The notes below the pieces were generated by a model, which did not search any database, had not been told where the DNA came from, and saw nothing but the letters and a program-made list of their open reading frames with translations. From Hydrogenophaga sp. (GTDB lineage: Bacteria; Pseudomonadota; Gammaproteobacteria; Burkholderiales; Burkholderiaceae_C), in assembly GCA_020048405.1 (NCBI GenBank), contig JAIFMP010000076.1, positions 1-51,162 on the forward strand: 51,162 nucleotides of DNA, given 5' to 3'. The number at the start of each line of letters is the position of its first letter. Within the stretch, counting starts at the first letter, position 1. Below are positions 1 to 7,661 of the stretch, one piece after another. A program made the position numbers and the translations under genes.

Positions 1-339
1 GCCGAGCACCACCGCGTGGTCAACCTGAACCTGCGCGCCCAAGCTGAGGCACTCGCCAAAGGCCGTGGCGAGGCAGACACCCTGGCCAGCCTGCTGGCCA
101 GCGGCTTGACCGAGTCCCAAGCCCAGGCGCTGGTAGCGCACCGCAGTTTTCCGGGCAACGTGCCCAACAGCACGCTGTGGCTGGATGCGCTGACGCCCTC
201 GCGCCTAGGGGCTTTGATTGCGCTGTACGAACACAAGGTGTTTGTGCAGGCCGCCATCTGGGGCATCAACGCCTACGACCAGTGGGGCGTGGAACTGGGC
301 AAAACCATGGCGCAGGCGATGGAAAAAGCGCAAGACTGA
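1..339 (+). CDS. pgi: Glucose-6-phosphate isomerase, C-terminal part
   Basis: This is the 3' end of the cytoplasmic isomerase that interconverts glucose 6-phosphate and fructose 6-phosphate. The reading frame is open from base 1, so the gene begins outside the window; about 112 codons remain. The fragment carries the family's second signature, [14 protein letters not shown], near the end. The [10 protein letters not shown] stretch before it is also typical of bacterial Pgi. The lysine of the final VELGK block is a family active-site residue. A 6-phosphofructokinase lies about 1.9 kb downstream, so two upper-glycolysis steps are close together. The identification is secure; nothing can be said about its N-terminus or promoter. 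Confidence 0.95.
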   Translation, partial: AEHHRVVNLNLRAQAEALAKGRGEADTLASLLASGLTESQAQALVAHRSFPGNVPNSTLWLDALTPSRLGALIALYEHKVFVQAAIWGINAYDQWGVELGKTMAQAMEKAQD

Positions 340-379
340 GCAAAAGGCACCCCGGCCTGCCCAAGCTCCGCGGAGGCCG

Positions 380-432
380 ACTCCGTACAAATTCGGTAGC
401 TACAAACCCAGCACATAAAAGCGCCAGATGCC
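380..432. repeat. Possible Comamonadaceae-type intergenic repeat
   Basis: Between pgi and the convergent GNAT gene lies an AT-richer stretch with an 8-bp palindrome, GTAGCTAC, near 389-396, followed about 20 bp later by AAAAGCGCC and CCAAAAATAC. The order TAGCTAC, then AAGCGC, then a purine-rich tail resembles short intergenic repeats I know from Comamonadaceae genomes. This is recognition by eye and could be chance. Confidence 0.3.
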
Positions 433-447
433 AAAAATACCTTGAAC

Positions 448-969
448 TCAGATCAAGGCAAACTTCACCCTCACCTCCTCCAGCCTGGTGCTGCCCACCG
501 GCGTGGTGCGCAGGGTTTTCATGTCGCGTTTGAAACCGGCGGTGTCGTAAAACGCCAAGCCACGTTCGTTGCGCACAAACACCCAGGCAGTGACCTCATT
601 GAAGCCTTCTTCTTCGCAGGCATCGCGGGCGGCGTCCCACAGGGCCAGGCCTGCGCCGGTACCCAACACACCGGGATGCACGTAATGCGCCCAGATTTCG
701 CCGGTGGTGGATTTGGTTTTGGGGTCGCGCGAGCGGTCAAACCCGATGAAACCCACCACCTTTTTGTCGTTATCCAAAGCCACCAGGACCTGGGGTTCGG
801 CAAATTCAATTGCTTCGCGCCACAGAGCCATGCGTTTGTCCACCGACAAAGCCTTCAAATCATCTTCATCCACCAGACCCTGGTAGGCGTGTTGCCAGGC
901 AAACACATGGATCTCGGCAATGGCTTTGGCATCGCGCAGGGTGGCGGGTTTCACTTCAAACAGGGACAT
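448..969 (-). CDS. GNAT-family N-acetyltransferase
   Basis: A protein of about 173 residues of the GCN5-related acetyltransferase fold, expected to move an acetyl group from acetyl-CoA to an unknown amine. The N-terminus (VKPATLRDAKAIAEIHVFAW) is the usual first strand and helix. The middle has the central strand pair (VVGFIGFD), and the acetyl-CoA site is the V-x-P-x-x-x-G-x-G-x-G-like segment YVHPGVLGTGAGLALW. The end, AWVFVRNERGLAFYDTAGF, is the typical 'N-x-x-A-x-x-F-Y-x-x-x-G-F' block. The start was placed at the ATG beginning MSLFEV because the open frame upstream of it has no GNAT character. It converges on pgi and diverges from the FecR-domain gene. The substrate cannot be inferred. 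Confidence 0.85.
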   Translation of the reverse strand: MSLFEVKPATLRDAKAIAEIHVFAWQHAYQGLVDEDDLKALSVDKRMALWREAIEFAEPQVLVALDNDKKVVGFIGFDRSRDPKTKSTTGEIWAHYVHPGVLGTGAGLALWDAARDACEEEGFNEVTAWVFVRNERGLAFYDTAGFKRDMKTLRTTPVGSTRLEEVRVKFALI

Positions 970-1141
970 ACGTTGGGAAGACAGAAAACATGGGATAGAC
1001 GGAGCGTGCTGCGGGCACAACATGCTAGCCACAGCGCGGGGGCCGTATTGTGACCGCCCGCACACTGCCCTACCTTGGCAGACGCACTTCGGAGGTGCCG
1101 GCCCTATGATCCCGGTTGACCACCATTCAGGAGACCTCCCT

Positions 1142-1594
1142 TTGACCACCGCACACCGCTTAATGCTTGGCCTGGCACTCAGCGCCGGACTGTGTTGGAA
1201 CGCCCAGGCTCAAAGCGATGCGCGCAGCGGCACTTTCAAAAACCTGGAGGGCACAGTCTCCGTGGTGCGCGGCTCTCAAAGCCTGCCCGCCATGCCGGGC
1301 CTGGGCCTTCGCGAAGGCGACCGTGTGGTGACGGGCCCCAACAGCGCTGCGGCCATCACGCTGCAAGACGGCACCGTGTTTTCTTTGGGGCCCAACGCCA
1401 GCGTGGACCTGACGCACTATGTGTTTGACACGACCTCGCAAAACGGCAGCCTGCTGCTGAATCTGCTGCAAGGCACGTTGCGCATGGTGACCGGTACCAT
1501 GGGCAAAACCAACCCCGAACTCATCAAGGTCACAACCCCTACCTCGGTGGTAGGCGTTCGCGGCACAGACTTCATCGTGGAGGCCCTGCCATGA
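1142..1594 (+). CDS. FecR-domain exported protein
   Basis: A protein of about 150 residues with a Sec signal peptide (hydrophobic LMLGLALSAGLCW, cleavage after AQA) followed by one FecR domain. The domain reads: initial G-x-V-x-V-V-R-G, then GLREGDRVVTG, then A-A-I-T-L-Q-D-G-T and the closing TPTSVVGVRGTDFIVE, all family hallmarks. Such periplasmic single-domain FecR proteins are often found beside OmpA-like proteins and are not the iron-sensing FecR itself. The TTG start is preferred: AGGAGA lies about 8 bases before it and the signal peptide begins directly. The ATG at 1106, with its own GGAGG, is an alternative that adds 12 residues. The stop overlaps the next ATG by 4 bases, implying translational coupling to the lipoprotein. 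Confidence 0.8.
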   Translation: MTTAHRLMLGLALSAGLCWNAQAQSDARSGTFKNLEGTVSVVRGSQSLPAMPGLGLREGDRVVTGPNSAAAITLQDGTVFSLGPNASVDLTHYVFDTTSQNGSLLLNLLQGTLRMVTGTMGKTNPELIKVTTPTSVVGVRGTDFIVEALP

Positions 1595-2232
1595 AGCAAG
1601 TCGCAGCGCCCATCACCTCGGCTTGGCTGGTGGCTTTGGCCGGGCTGACGGCAGGTTGCAGTACCCCACCGCCTGCACCCTCGCCACCCAAACTGAGGGT
1701 GGTGCTGCTGCCCCAAAGCGACCCGGACGGTCAACCCAGGGCAACTGCGGTGGAAGTGAAATCCGGCGATGCCTCTCTGGTGCTGAACAAACCCTTTGCA
1801 CTGGCCGAACGGAACGACGCAGGCCAGTTGACGCAACGCATCACCACGGCCGACGAGTTGCAGGCACGGTACGGAGCGGTGTTCAAAATCCAGCCGCCGT
1901 CCCCTGAGAGCCTGGTGCTGCGGTTTCTTCCCGGCACGTCAAAGCTGACCAAAGAGTCGGAGGCCGAGTTGCCCAAACTCATCCAGATGGCCCGCGCCCG
2001 CGCAGGGGGCGAAATTCTGGTGGTGGGTCACACCGACCGGCAAGGCACGGTGGAGGCCAACGATGCGCTGTCGCTCAAGCGCGCTCAGTCCATCGCCGAT
2101 TTGCTGGTGGAACAAGGCTTTTCGCGCGAACTCGTCAATGCCAGCGGGCGCGGCGAAAGGGAACCTTTGGTACCCACAGCCGACGAGGTGGTGGAACCCC
2201 GCAACCGGCGGGCTGAAGTGATTGTTCGCTGA
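1591..2232 (+). CDS. OmpA-like peptidoglycan-associated lipoprotein
   Basis: A protein of 213 residues with a lipoprotein signal (lipobox LTAGC, Cys at about residue 23) followed by a proline-rich linker. The C-terminal OmpA domain covers roughly residues 105-213. It contains FLPGTSKLTKESEAELPKL, the peptidoglycan-contacting GHTDRQGTVEANDALSLKRA and the closing NRRAEVIV. It is therefore expected to be an outer-membrane lipoprotein binding peptidoglycan. It overlaps the FecR-domain gene by 4 bases and is followed 18 bases later by phosphofructokinase. The FecR-plus-OmpA pair probably works together in the envelope; the link to phosphofructokinase is positional only. Confidence 0.87.
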   Translation: MKQVAAPITSAWLVALAGLTAGCSTPPPAPSPPKLRVVLLPQSDPDGQPRATAVEVKSGDASLVLNKPFALAERNDAGQLTQRITTADELQARYGAVFKIQPPSPESLVLRFLPGTSKLTKESEAELPKLIQMARARAGGEILVVGHTDRQGTVEANDALSLKRAQSIADLLVEQGFSRELVNASGRGEREPLVPTADEVVEPRNRRAEVIVR

Positions 2233-2250
2233 ACCGATAAGGAGAAACAC

Positions 2251-3309
2251 ATGAAAGTCGGACTGCTGACAGGGGGCGGTGACTGCCCAGGATTGAATGC
2301 CGTGATCAGGGCCGTCACGCGCAGCCTCATACGCCAGTGCAATGCGGAGGTGATAGGCATCAACGATGGTTTCGCAGGACTGATGGAGATGCGCACCCAG
2401 CCCCTGACCTGGGACAACGTGGGGGGATTGTTGGGCATGGGCGGCACCATTCTGGGCACCACCAACCGACTGGACCCGCTCCAATCGGAGGCTGCAACAC
2501 AGCGGGCCCTCCACAACGCAAAGGCGCTCGGGCTCGACGCGGTGGTGGCCATGGGCGGCGACGGCACCATGACCATTGCCCACGGCCTGGCACGGCGGGG
2601 TTTGAAGGTTGTGGGGGTACCCAAAACGATCGACAACGACATTGAGGGCTGTGAACGCAGTTTTGGCTTTGACACAGCCATGGCCACCGCCACCGAGGCA
2701 CTGGAGCGGGTGCACACCACGGGCCAGAGCCACGGCCGTGTGATGGTGCTGGAAACCATGGGCCGCCACGCTGGATGGATCGCGCTGGAAGCGGGCATAG
2801 CTGGGGCCGCTGACATCATTCTGCTGCCCGAAATTGACTACGACATCCGTACGGTGGCGCAGGTATGCCAACAACGCGAACAACAGCAGCATTTCACGCT
2901 GATCTGTGTGGGTGAAGGAGCCAAGCCCGTGGGCGGCCACATCACACTGGACACGCCTGCTCCCTCCGACCAGGGCAAGCCTCGGTTGGGCGGTGTGGCA
3001 TTTGCGCTGCGCGACCAGTTGCAGCCCTTGCTCAAAAGCGAGGTGCGGGCCACGGTGCTGGGGCATGTGCAGCGCGGTGGTTCGCCCACACCGTTTGACC
3101 GGGTGCTGTCGACGCAGTTTGGCGTGCGAGCTGCTCAACTGGTGTTGAGCGGTCAGTTCGACCATATGGTGACCATGCGGGCCGGGGTTCTGGACAGCAT
3201 TCCGCTCAGCCGGGTGGCCGGGCACAACCGGCGCATCGCACCGAACGACCCCATGCTGCAAATGGCCCGCCAGGTAGGCATATGTTTTGGGGAAACCGAC
3301 TGTGCCTGA
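2251..3309 (+). CDS. pfkA: 6-phosphofructokinase
   Basis: A protein of 352 residues of the PFK-A family, phosphorylating fructose 6-phosphate to the 1,6-bisphosphate in the cytoplasm. It shows the opening GLLTGGGDCPGLNAVIR, the MGGDGTMTIA nucleotide loop, PKTIDNDIEG with the catalytic TIDND core, METMGRHAGW (here LETMGRHAGW) and GHVQRGGSPTPFDR. At the phosphoryl-donor positions it has Gly in GGDGT (ATP-like) but Lys in PKTIDND (seen in pyrophosphate-dependent and some actinobacterial ATP enzymes), so the donor is uncertain. GGAGA lies 7 bases before ATG. The HugZ-like gene starts inside its last codons. Many Comamonadaceae rely on the Entner-Doudoroff route and lack this enzyme. Confidence 0.93.
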   Translation: MKVGLLTGGGDCPGLNAVIRAVTRSLIRQCNAEVIGINDGFAGLMEMRTQPLTWDNVGGLLGMGGTILGTTNRLDPLQSEAATQRALHNAKALGLDAVVAMGGDGTMTIAHGLARRGLKVVGVPKTIDNDIEGCERSFGFDTAMATATEALERVHTTGQSHGRVMVLETMGRHAGWIALEAGIAGAADIILLPEIDYDIRTVAQVCQQREQQQHFTLICVGEGAKPVGGHITLDTPAPSDQGKPRLGGVAFALRDQLQPLLKSEVRATVLGHVQRGGSPTPFDRVLSTQFGVRAAQLVLSGQFDHMVTMRAGVLDSIPLSRVAGHNRRIAPNDPMLQMARQVGICFGETDCA

Positions 3310-3820
3310 GTCCGCCCCGACGCTCCCCTCTGCCGTGCATGAAAGTCGGCTCTGCTTGGCGCTGCGCGAATTGCTGGCGGGCCAACGGGTGGCATCTCTG
3401 GGCACACTGAGCGAGGATGGTTTGCCTTTTGTCTCGATGGTGCCGTTTGCCCTGGCCACGGCCCACAAGGTGCTGGTGGTGCACATCAGCGGGTTGGCTG
3501 CACACACCGGGAACCTTCAGCGCCAGCCGCTGGCCTCGCTCATGGTGATGCGTTCTGAAGCTGCCGACGAGCCAGTGCATGCGCTGCCGCGGGTCACGCT
3601 GGCGGTTCGCGCCCACACCGTGAGCAGTTCACACCCTTGGCACACTGAGTGCCGCAAAGCCTATCTCACGCGTTTCTCCGAGGCAGAGCCCATGACTGAT
3701 TTGCCCGACTTCCGTTTTGTGGCCCTTGAAATGTTGGGGGCACGACAGGTGGCTGGCTTTGGGGCGGCGCGTTCGGTGGGCATGGAAGAGCTGGAACGTG
3801 CGCTGGGCTCACCCGCCTGA
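3302..3820 (+). CDS. HugZ/pyridoxamine-oxidase-like FMN-binding protein
   Basis: A protein of about 172 residues with a split-barrel flavin-binding fold of the pyridoxamine-phosphate oxidase superfamily, closest by eye to the HugZ group involved in haem handling. Typical segments are RVASLGTLSEDGLPFVSMVPFA, HISGLAAHTGNLQRQPLASLMV and YLTRFSEAEPMTDLPDFRFVALE. The end, GARQVAGFGAARSV, matches the end of the first HugZ domain. The small C-terminal haem-binding domain of full HugZ is absent. The start is either GTG 3302, behind GGGGAAA, or TTG 3287; both overlap the end of pfkA. It probably shares a transcript with pfkA and the pseudouridine synthase. The substrate is not known. Confidence 0.75.
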   Translation: MPESAPTLPSAVHESRLCLALRELLAGQRVASLGTLSEDGLPFVSMVPFALATAHKVLVVHISGLAAHTGNLQRQPLASLMVMRSEAADEPVHALPRVTLAVRAHTVSSSHPWHTECRKAYLTRFSEAEPMTDLPDFRFVALEMLGARQVAGFGAARSVGMEELERALGSPA

Positions 3821-4508
3821 TTGGCGCAACGACGCAACCCCTGTGCCACCAGGACTGGACGGCTGCTTGGTGTTTGCCGATGCACACCTGCTGATACTGA
3901 ACAAACCCAGTGGTCTGCTGTCCGTACCAGGGCGCGGCCCCGAGAACGCCGACTGTCTGAGCGCACGCGCCCAAACCGTTTGGCCCGACGCCCTGGTGGT
4001 ACACCGACTGGACATGGGCACCAGCGGCCTGGTGGCCATGGCCCGGGGTGCACATGCCCAGCGCACTTTGAGCGACGCGTTTGCTCAAAGACTTACCCAC
4101 AAGCGCTACGAGGCCGTGGTGGCGGGTGAAGTGAATGAGGGGGAGCACCCTATCGACGCCGATGGCTGGCACACCATCGACCTTCCGCTGCAGGTCGATT
4201 GGCCCAACCGCCCGCGCAGCATCGTCAACCATGCGGCTGGCAAACCCAGCCTGACCCGCTGGCGCGCCACCGAGCGAGGTGTGCTGGGCCAGCACACACG
4301 GCTGGCCCTTGAGCCGGTAACGGGCAGATCACACCAACTCAGGGTGCACCTGCTGGCCATTGGCCACCCCATACTGGGCGACACGTTGTATGCCACTGGG
4401 GCCGCACAGGCTGCGGCCCCACGGCTGCTGTTGCACGCCAACAGCCTGAGCCTGCCTCACCCGAACACAGGGTGCACCCGCACCTGGGAGTGTGAGACAC
4501 CTTTTTGA
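3798..4508 (+). CDS. RluA-family pseudouridine synthase
   Basis: An RNA-modifying enzyme converting uridine to pseudouridine, probably in rRNA or tRNA. Family marks are LLILNKPSGLLSVPGRG, the catalytic block VVHRLDMGTSGLVAMAR (Asp of HRLD is the nucleophile), KRYEAVVAGEV, the Arg/His-rich VTGRSHQLRVHLLAIGHPILGD and the final LLLHANSL. There is no N-terminal S4 domain, as in the short RluA types. The start is uncertain: GTG 3798 gives 236 residues including HPPDWRNDATP, which looks like coding sequence; GTG 3843 begins just before the domain. It is the last gene of the pfkA run. The precise RNA target cannot be read from sequence. Confidence 0.88.
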   Translation: MRWAHPPDWRNDATPVPPGLDGCLVFADAHLLILNKPSGLLSVPGRGPENADCLSARAQTVWPDALVVHRLDMGTSGLVAMARGAHAQRTLSDAFAQRLTHKRYEAVVAGEVNEGEHPIDADGWHTIDLPLQVDWPNRPRSIVNHAAGKPSLTRWRATERGVLGQHTRLALEPVTGRSHQLRVHLLAIGHPILGDTLYATGAAQAAAPRLLLHANSLSLPHPNTGCTRTWECETPF

Positions 4509-4615
4509 TGCGGGTCAAACGCAGTGAGTCGACCAGCGCTCAGATGTCAGCTTGAACGATGTTCTTGAATTCATAATTACAGATTACCCACCCAACCCCC
4601 ACGGAGACATTCCCC

Positions 4616-5756
4616 ATGAGCAGAGAAGTAGTAATCGTCAGCGGCGTTCGCACAGCCATCGGTACCTACGGCGGCAGTCTGAAAGACATACCTCCGACCG
4701 AGCTGGCAGCGACCGTTGTGCGCGAATCCCTGGCCCGCGCTGGTGTGGACGGCAAAGACGTAGGCCATGTGGTGTTTGGCCACGTGGTCAACACTGAACC
4801 CAAGGACATGTACCTGAGCCGCGTGGCCGCGCTGAACGGTGGCTGCGCCGAGGGCACACCTGCCTACAACGTGAACCGGCTGTGCGGCTCCGGTCTGCAG
4901 GCCATCGTCAATGCCAGCCAGAGCATTTTGCTGGGCGATGCCGACATCGCGATTGGCGGCGGCGCCGAGAACATGAGCCGCGGCCCCTACGCCAGCCTGA
5001 ACATGCGTTGGGGTGCCCGCATGGGTGACACCAAGATGGTGGACATGGTGGTGGGCGCATTGCACGACCCCTTCCACACCATCCACATGGGTGTGACGGC
5101 CGAGAACATTGCCGCCAAATGGGGCATCACCCGCGAAGAGCAGGATGCGATTGCCGTGGAAAGCCACAACCGCGCCCACCAGATCGTGCCCGTCATGCTG
5201 AAAAGCAAAAAGGGCGATGTTGCCTACGCCACCGACGAACACTTCCGCCCCAACTGCGCCCCTGCCGACATGGCCAAACTGAAGCCCGTGTTCCTGAAGG
5301 AAAACGGCACGGTCACCGCAGGCAACGCATCGGGCATCAACGACGCCGCAGCCGCAGTGGTGCTGATGGAAGCCGGCACGGCCAAAGCACGTGGCCTGGC
5401 ACCCATGGCTCGTCTGGTGGCCTACGCCCACGCGGGTGTGGACCCCAAATACATGGGCATTGGCCCTGTGCCCGCCACACAACTGGCGCTGAAAAAAGCC
5501 GGCCTGACCATTGCCGACCTGGACGTGATCGAGGCCAACGAAGCGTTTGCAGCACAGGCCTGCGCCGTGACGCGTGACTTGGGCCTGGACCCGGCCAAGG
5601 TAAACCCCAACGGCTCTGGCACCCATCGGGGCGACGGGTGCACTCATCACCGTGAAAGCGCTGTACGAGCTGCAACGCATCCAGGGCCGTTATGCACTGG
5701 TGACCATGTGCATTGGCGGTGGCCAAGGCATTGCCGCCATCTTCGAGCGGATGTAA
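4616..5756 (+). pseudogene. Acetyl-CoA C-acyltransferase (thiolase), frameshifted
   Basis: A thiolase of the acetoacetyl-CoA/beta-ketothiolase type (PhaA/FadA relatives). The first 340 residues are convincing: acyl-enzyme Cys in VNRLCGSGLQA, GGGAENMS, HMGVTAENIA, GTVTAGNASGINDAAA and NEAFAAQAC. After NPNGSG (about 5620) the frame is lost. The next frame resumes at [13 protein letters not shown] and runs to the second catalytic motif CIGGGQG and a TAA at 5756. About 14 bp are missing relative to the family, removing the catalytic His of the GHP motif. A second, in-frame gap of about 10 codons lies near 5176 (SHNRA joined to HQIVPV). As written the uninterrupted frame gives 418 residues with a foreign tail and should be inactive. 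Confidence 0.85.
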
Positions 5757-5792
5757 AGTCGCAGGGCATTGGTAGCACAGGAGGTTCCCGCT

Positions 5793-6242
5793 TTGAAACG
5801 TGTCTTGGTTGTCGACGATCAGTACCAGATTCGCCGCATGGTGCGCTGGGCAGTCGAAACGGCAGGCTTTGAAATGATCGAAGCGGCCAACGGTGAGACG
5901 GGTTTGGCCATGGCGCTCAAACTCAAACCCCACCTGATCCTGCTGGATGTGATCATGCCCGGCCGTTTCGACGGCTTGGCTGTTTGCCGCATCATCCGTA
6001 CCCGGCCCGAATTGGAGGGCACATGGGTGGTCTTGCTTTCGGGCAACGACAGCCCCCAAGACCGCGAACAAGGCAAACAGGCTGGGGCCAATGCTTACCT
6101 GAGCAAGCCATTCAAGCCAGCAGCGCTGGCAACACTGATTGAAAAGCTGGTGGCGAGTGGGCCCGCCCCAACGTCGAAAGCAGCCGAGGATCAGCCAGCT
6201 GACACGGCGTCTGAAACCTCAGAGCCTGGCACTTCGTCCTGA
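5793..6242 (+). CDS. Response regulator with a lone receiver domain
   Basis: About 149 residues, consisting of a CheY-like receiver domain and a short polar tail. The acidic pair is in LVVDD, the phospho-acceptor Asp in LILLDVIMPG, the conserved Ser in VVLLSGND and the Lys in YLSKPFKP, so all key residues are present. There is no output domain; the last 30 or so residues are rich in Ser, Thr, Glu and Pro. It is likely to act by protein contact, like CheY or Spo0F. The TTG start is chosen because AGGAGG lies 8 bases upstream and the domain begins at once. No histidine kinase is nearby. Its 3' end overlaps the convergent oxygenase gene by 52 bases. Confidence 0.87.
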   Translation: MKRVLVVDDQYQIRRMVRWAVETAGFEMIEAANGETGLAMALKLKPHLILLDVIMPGRFDGLAVCRIIRTRPELEGTWVVLLSGNDSPQDREQGKQAGANAYLSKPFKPAALATLIEKLVASGPAPTSKAAEDQPADTASETSEPGTSS

Positions 6243-6973
6243 AATCCCCTGGCTCGTAGCGTCACCACCAGCGTGTCGCGCCAACCCAACCCGCCCGACA
6301 CCAGAGGTTGAACAGGCGTGCTCTCATGGATGACACGGGCATCGTCGAGCAGCAGCACCGACCACGGCTCCGTCAGGGTAAAGCGCTGTCCGTTAGGGCC
6401 ATCAGCCTCGAAAACACGGGTTTCACCCCCCTTGATACCGTGCCTGCACACCAGGAAGACGGCCACCAGGTCCACCCCGTCCCGGTGTGCACCTTCAGGC
6501 GTGGGCCGCCCGATGCCACCTTGCGTGTCGATCCGAAACTGGTGCGCCTCGGCATACCAAGGCTGAGGACCTTTCAGTTCAGAGGTCAGTCTACCGAGCA
6601 GCTGCAACAACATGCGCCACGCCGCGTTGCCTGTGAACGCCGGCAGCAAAGGTTCGAACCAACGCTCCATTCCGCCGTGCAAAGCGTTGTATTCCAGCGG
6701 TTGCCAATGCGCCCTGTGTGCGACCTCCTGCAAATGGGAGTCTGAAACCATCAGTGAGCCATGGCGACGGCGACGGTAGTGCCCCCCGTCTTTCAAATGG
6801 TTGTCGAGGGGCAAGGTATCCCACAGTGGCCCCAACGCTTTGAGCTCGGTTGAAGCGCTCCCAAGCCACCCACGCACCGTTTCAGCGTCAAGTACGGCAA
6901 AACCCCTCCGCGTCAACGCATCGACTGCCTGCGACACAGGCACACACGGAGGGGAGAAAAGAGGACCTGACAT
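6191..6973 (-). CDS. 2OG-Fe(II) dioxygenase family protein
   Basis: A protein of 260 residues resembling the 2OG-Fe_Oxy_2 family, which includes amino-acid hydroxylases of the L-isoleucine dioxygenase type. Key segments are HQFRIDTQGGIGRPTPEGAHRDGVDLVAV, in which the His and Asp of HRDG are the likely iron ligands, GGETRVFEADG, and the distal ARVIHESTPV with a third His, followed by an Arg-rich strand (GWRDTLVVTLRAR) that could hold 2-oxoglutarate. The ATG at 6973 is preferred because AGGAA lies about 8 bases before it. Its C-terminal coding region overlaps the response regulator on the other strand. The substrate is unknown. Confidence 0.8.
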   Translation of the reverse strand: MSGPLFSPPCVPVSQAVDALTRRGFAVLDAETVRGWLGSASTELKALGPLWDTLPLDNHLKDGGHYRRRRHGSLMVSDSHLQEVAHRAHWQPLEYNALHGGMERWFEPLLPAFTGNAAWRMLLQLLGRLTSELKGPQPWYAEAHQFRIDTQGGIGRPTPEGAHRDGVDLVAVFLVCRHGIKGGETRVFEADGPNGQRFTLTEPWSVLLLDDARVIHESTPVQPLVSGGLGWRDTLVVTLRARGFQDEVPGSEVSDAVSAG

Positions 6974-7150
6974 TGACGGGATTCCTGGAAAGACGCGCTG
7001 TGCCGCTGCCAGCATTGTTGCAGCTTGAGTTTAGCGATGACATCGGATTCATTTGGCGCACGTCTGCGCTGGATCAATGTGGCGCGCCCCAGAAAATGCC
7101 AATCTGTGCGGGTGCGCAACCCTGTGCACATTTGCTTCAGGAGGCTTCAA

Positions 7151-7558
7151 ATGCCCACACTCAATTGGTCTGACACTTTGGTGCTCGACTTCGCTCCCAT
7201 GGACGACATGCACCGCGACTTTGTCAACATGCTTGCCAACGTCGAAACCTGCCCGGATGCTGAGTTGGCCACCCGGTGGGACGCGCTCATACAACGAACA
7301 CAAGCCCTTTTCGGGCGGGAGGACACTTGGATGAAGTCCACGCACTTCTCATCGGAACCAAACCACACCCTACAGCACCGGGTGGTGTTGAACGTGATGC
7401 GCGAAGGATTGGGGCTTGCGCGCAACGGCGACAACACCGAAGTCCGCGGCATGGCGGCCGAATTGGCGCGCTGGTTTGCCAAGCACATCCAGTCCTTGGA
7501 TGCCGCATTGGCTTTGCACATGCGCAGACATCTCGAGGTTTCAGCTAAGCCCGTGTGA
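7151..7558 (+). CDS. Bacteriohemerythrin
   Basis: A single-domain hemerythrin of 135 residues, expected to bind O2 at a non-haem di-iron site. Candidate ligands are in place: His21 (MHRDFV), Glu57 in FGREDTWM, His72 and His76 in HTLQHRVV, and His and Asp in KHIQSLDAAL; His65 may also take part. The first strand, LNWSDTLVLDFAPMDDMH, is typical, with MD standing in for the usual I-D-x-Q-H. The ATG at 7151 is preceded by an AGGAGG-like site, and the open frame upstream has no hemerythrin character. It stands alone between the oxygenase and the DUF2189 gene, whose leader carries an FNR-like dyad. Confidence 0.88.
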   Translation: MPTLNWSDTLVLDFAPMDDMHRDFVNMLANVETCPDAELATRWDALIQRTQALFGREDTWMKSTHFSSEPNHTLQHRVVLNVMREGLGLARNGDNTEVRGMAAELARWFAKHIQSLDAALALHMRRHLEVSAKPV

Positions 7559-7630
7559 CGAGCCCCACACCCTTACCCGCAAGGGTATGAAGGGAAAACC
7601 ATGATGGCAGAAAGGCTGTCAGGCGCTATC

Positions 7631-7656
7631 GTCTCCTTGACATATATCAAGGAGAC
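7631..7656 (+). promoter_or_regulatory. Perfect inverted repeat containing the ribosome-binding site; FNR-like core
   Basis: Two perfect 10-base arms, GTCTCCTTGA (7631-7640) and TCAAGGAGAC (7647-7656), flank the 6-base spacer CATATA. The right arm contains the AAGGAGA ribosome-binding site of the DUF2189 gene, whose TTG start is 5 bases further on. In RNA the two arms would pair and hide that site. In DNA the core TTGAC-ATAT-ATCAA differs by one base from the FNR/ANR consensus TTGAT-N4-ATCAA. Which reading is right cannot be decided from sequence. Confidence 0.7.
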
Positions 7657-7661
7657 GAACT

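Noticed and set aside
1939-3507. Long open frame of 522 codons on the reverse strand across pfkA
   Set aside because: It has no domain, is rich in His, Cys and Gln, and is the complement of a well-supported phosphofructokinase in high-GC DNA.
4551-4580. Possible promoter TTGAAC ... CATAAT before the thiolase
   Set aside because: The spacing of 14 bases is too short for a sigma-70 promoter; kept out of the feature list.
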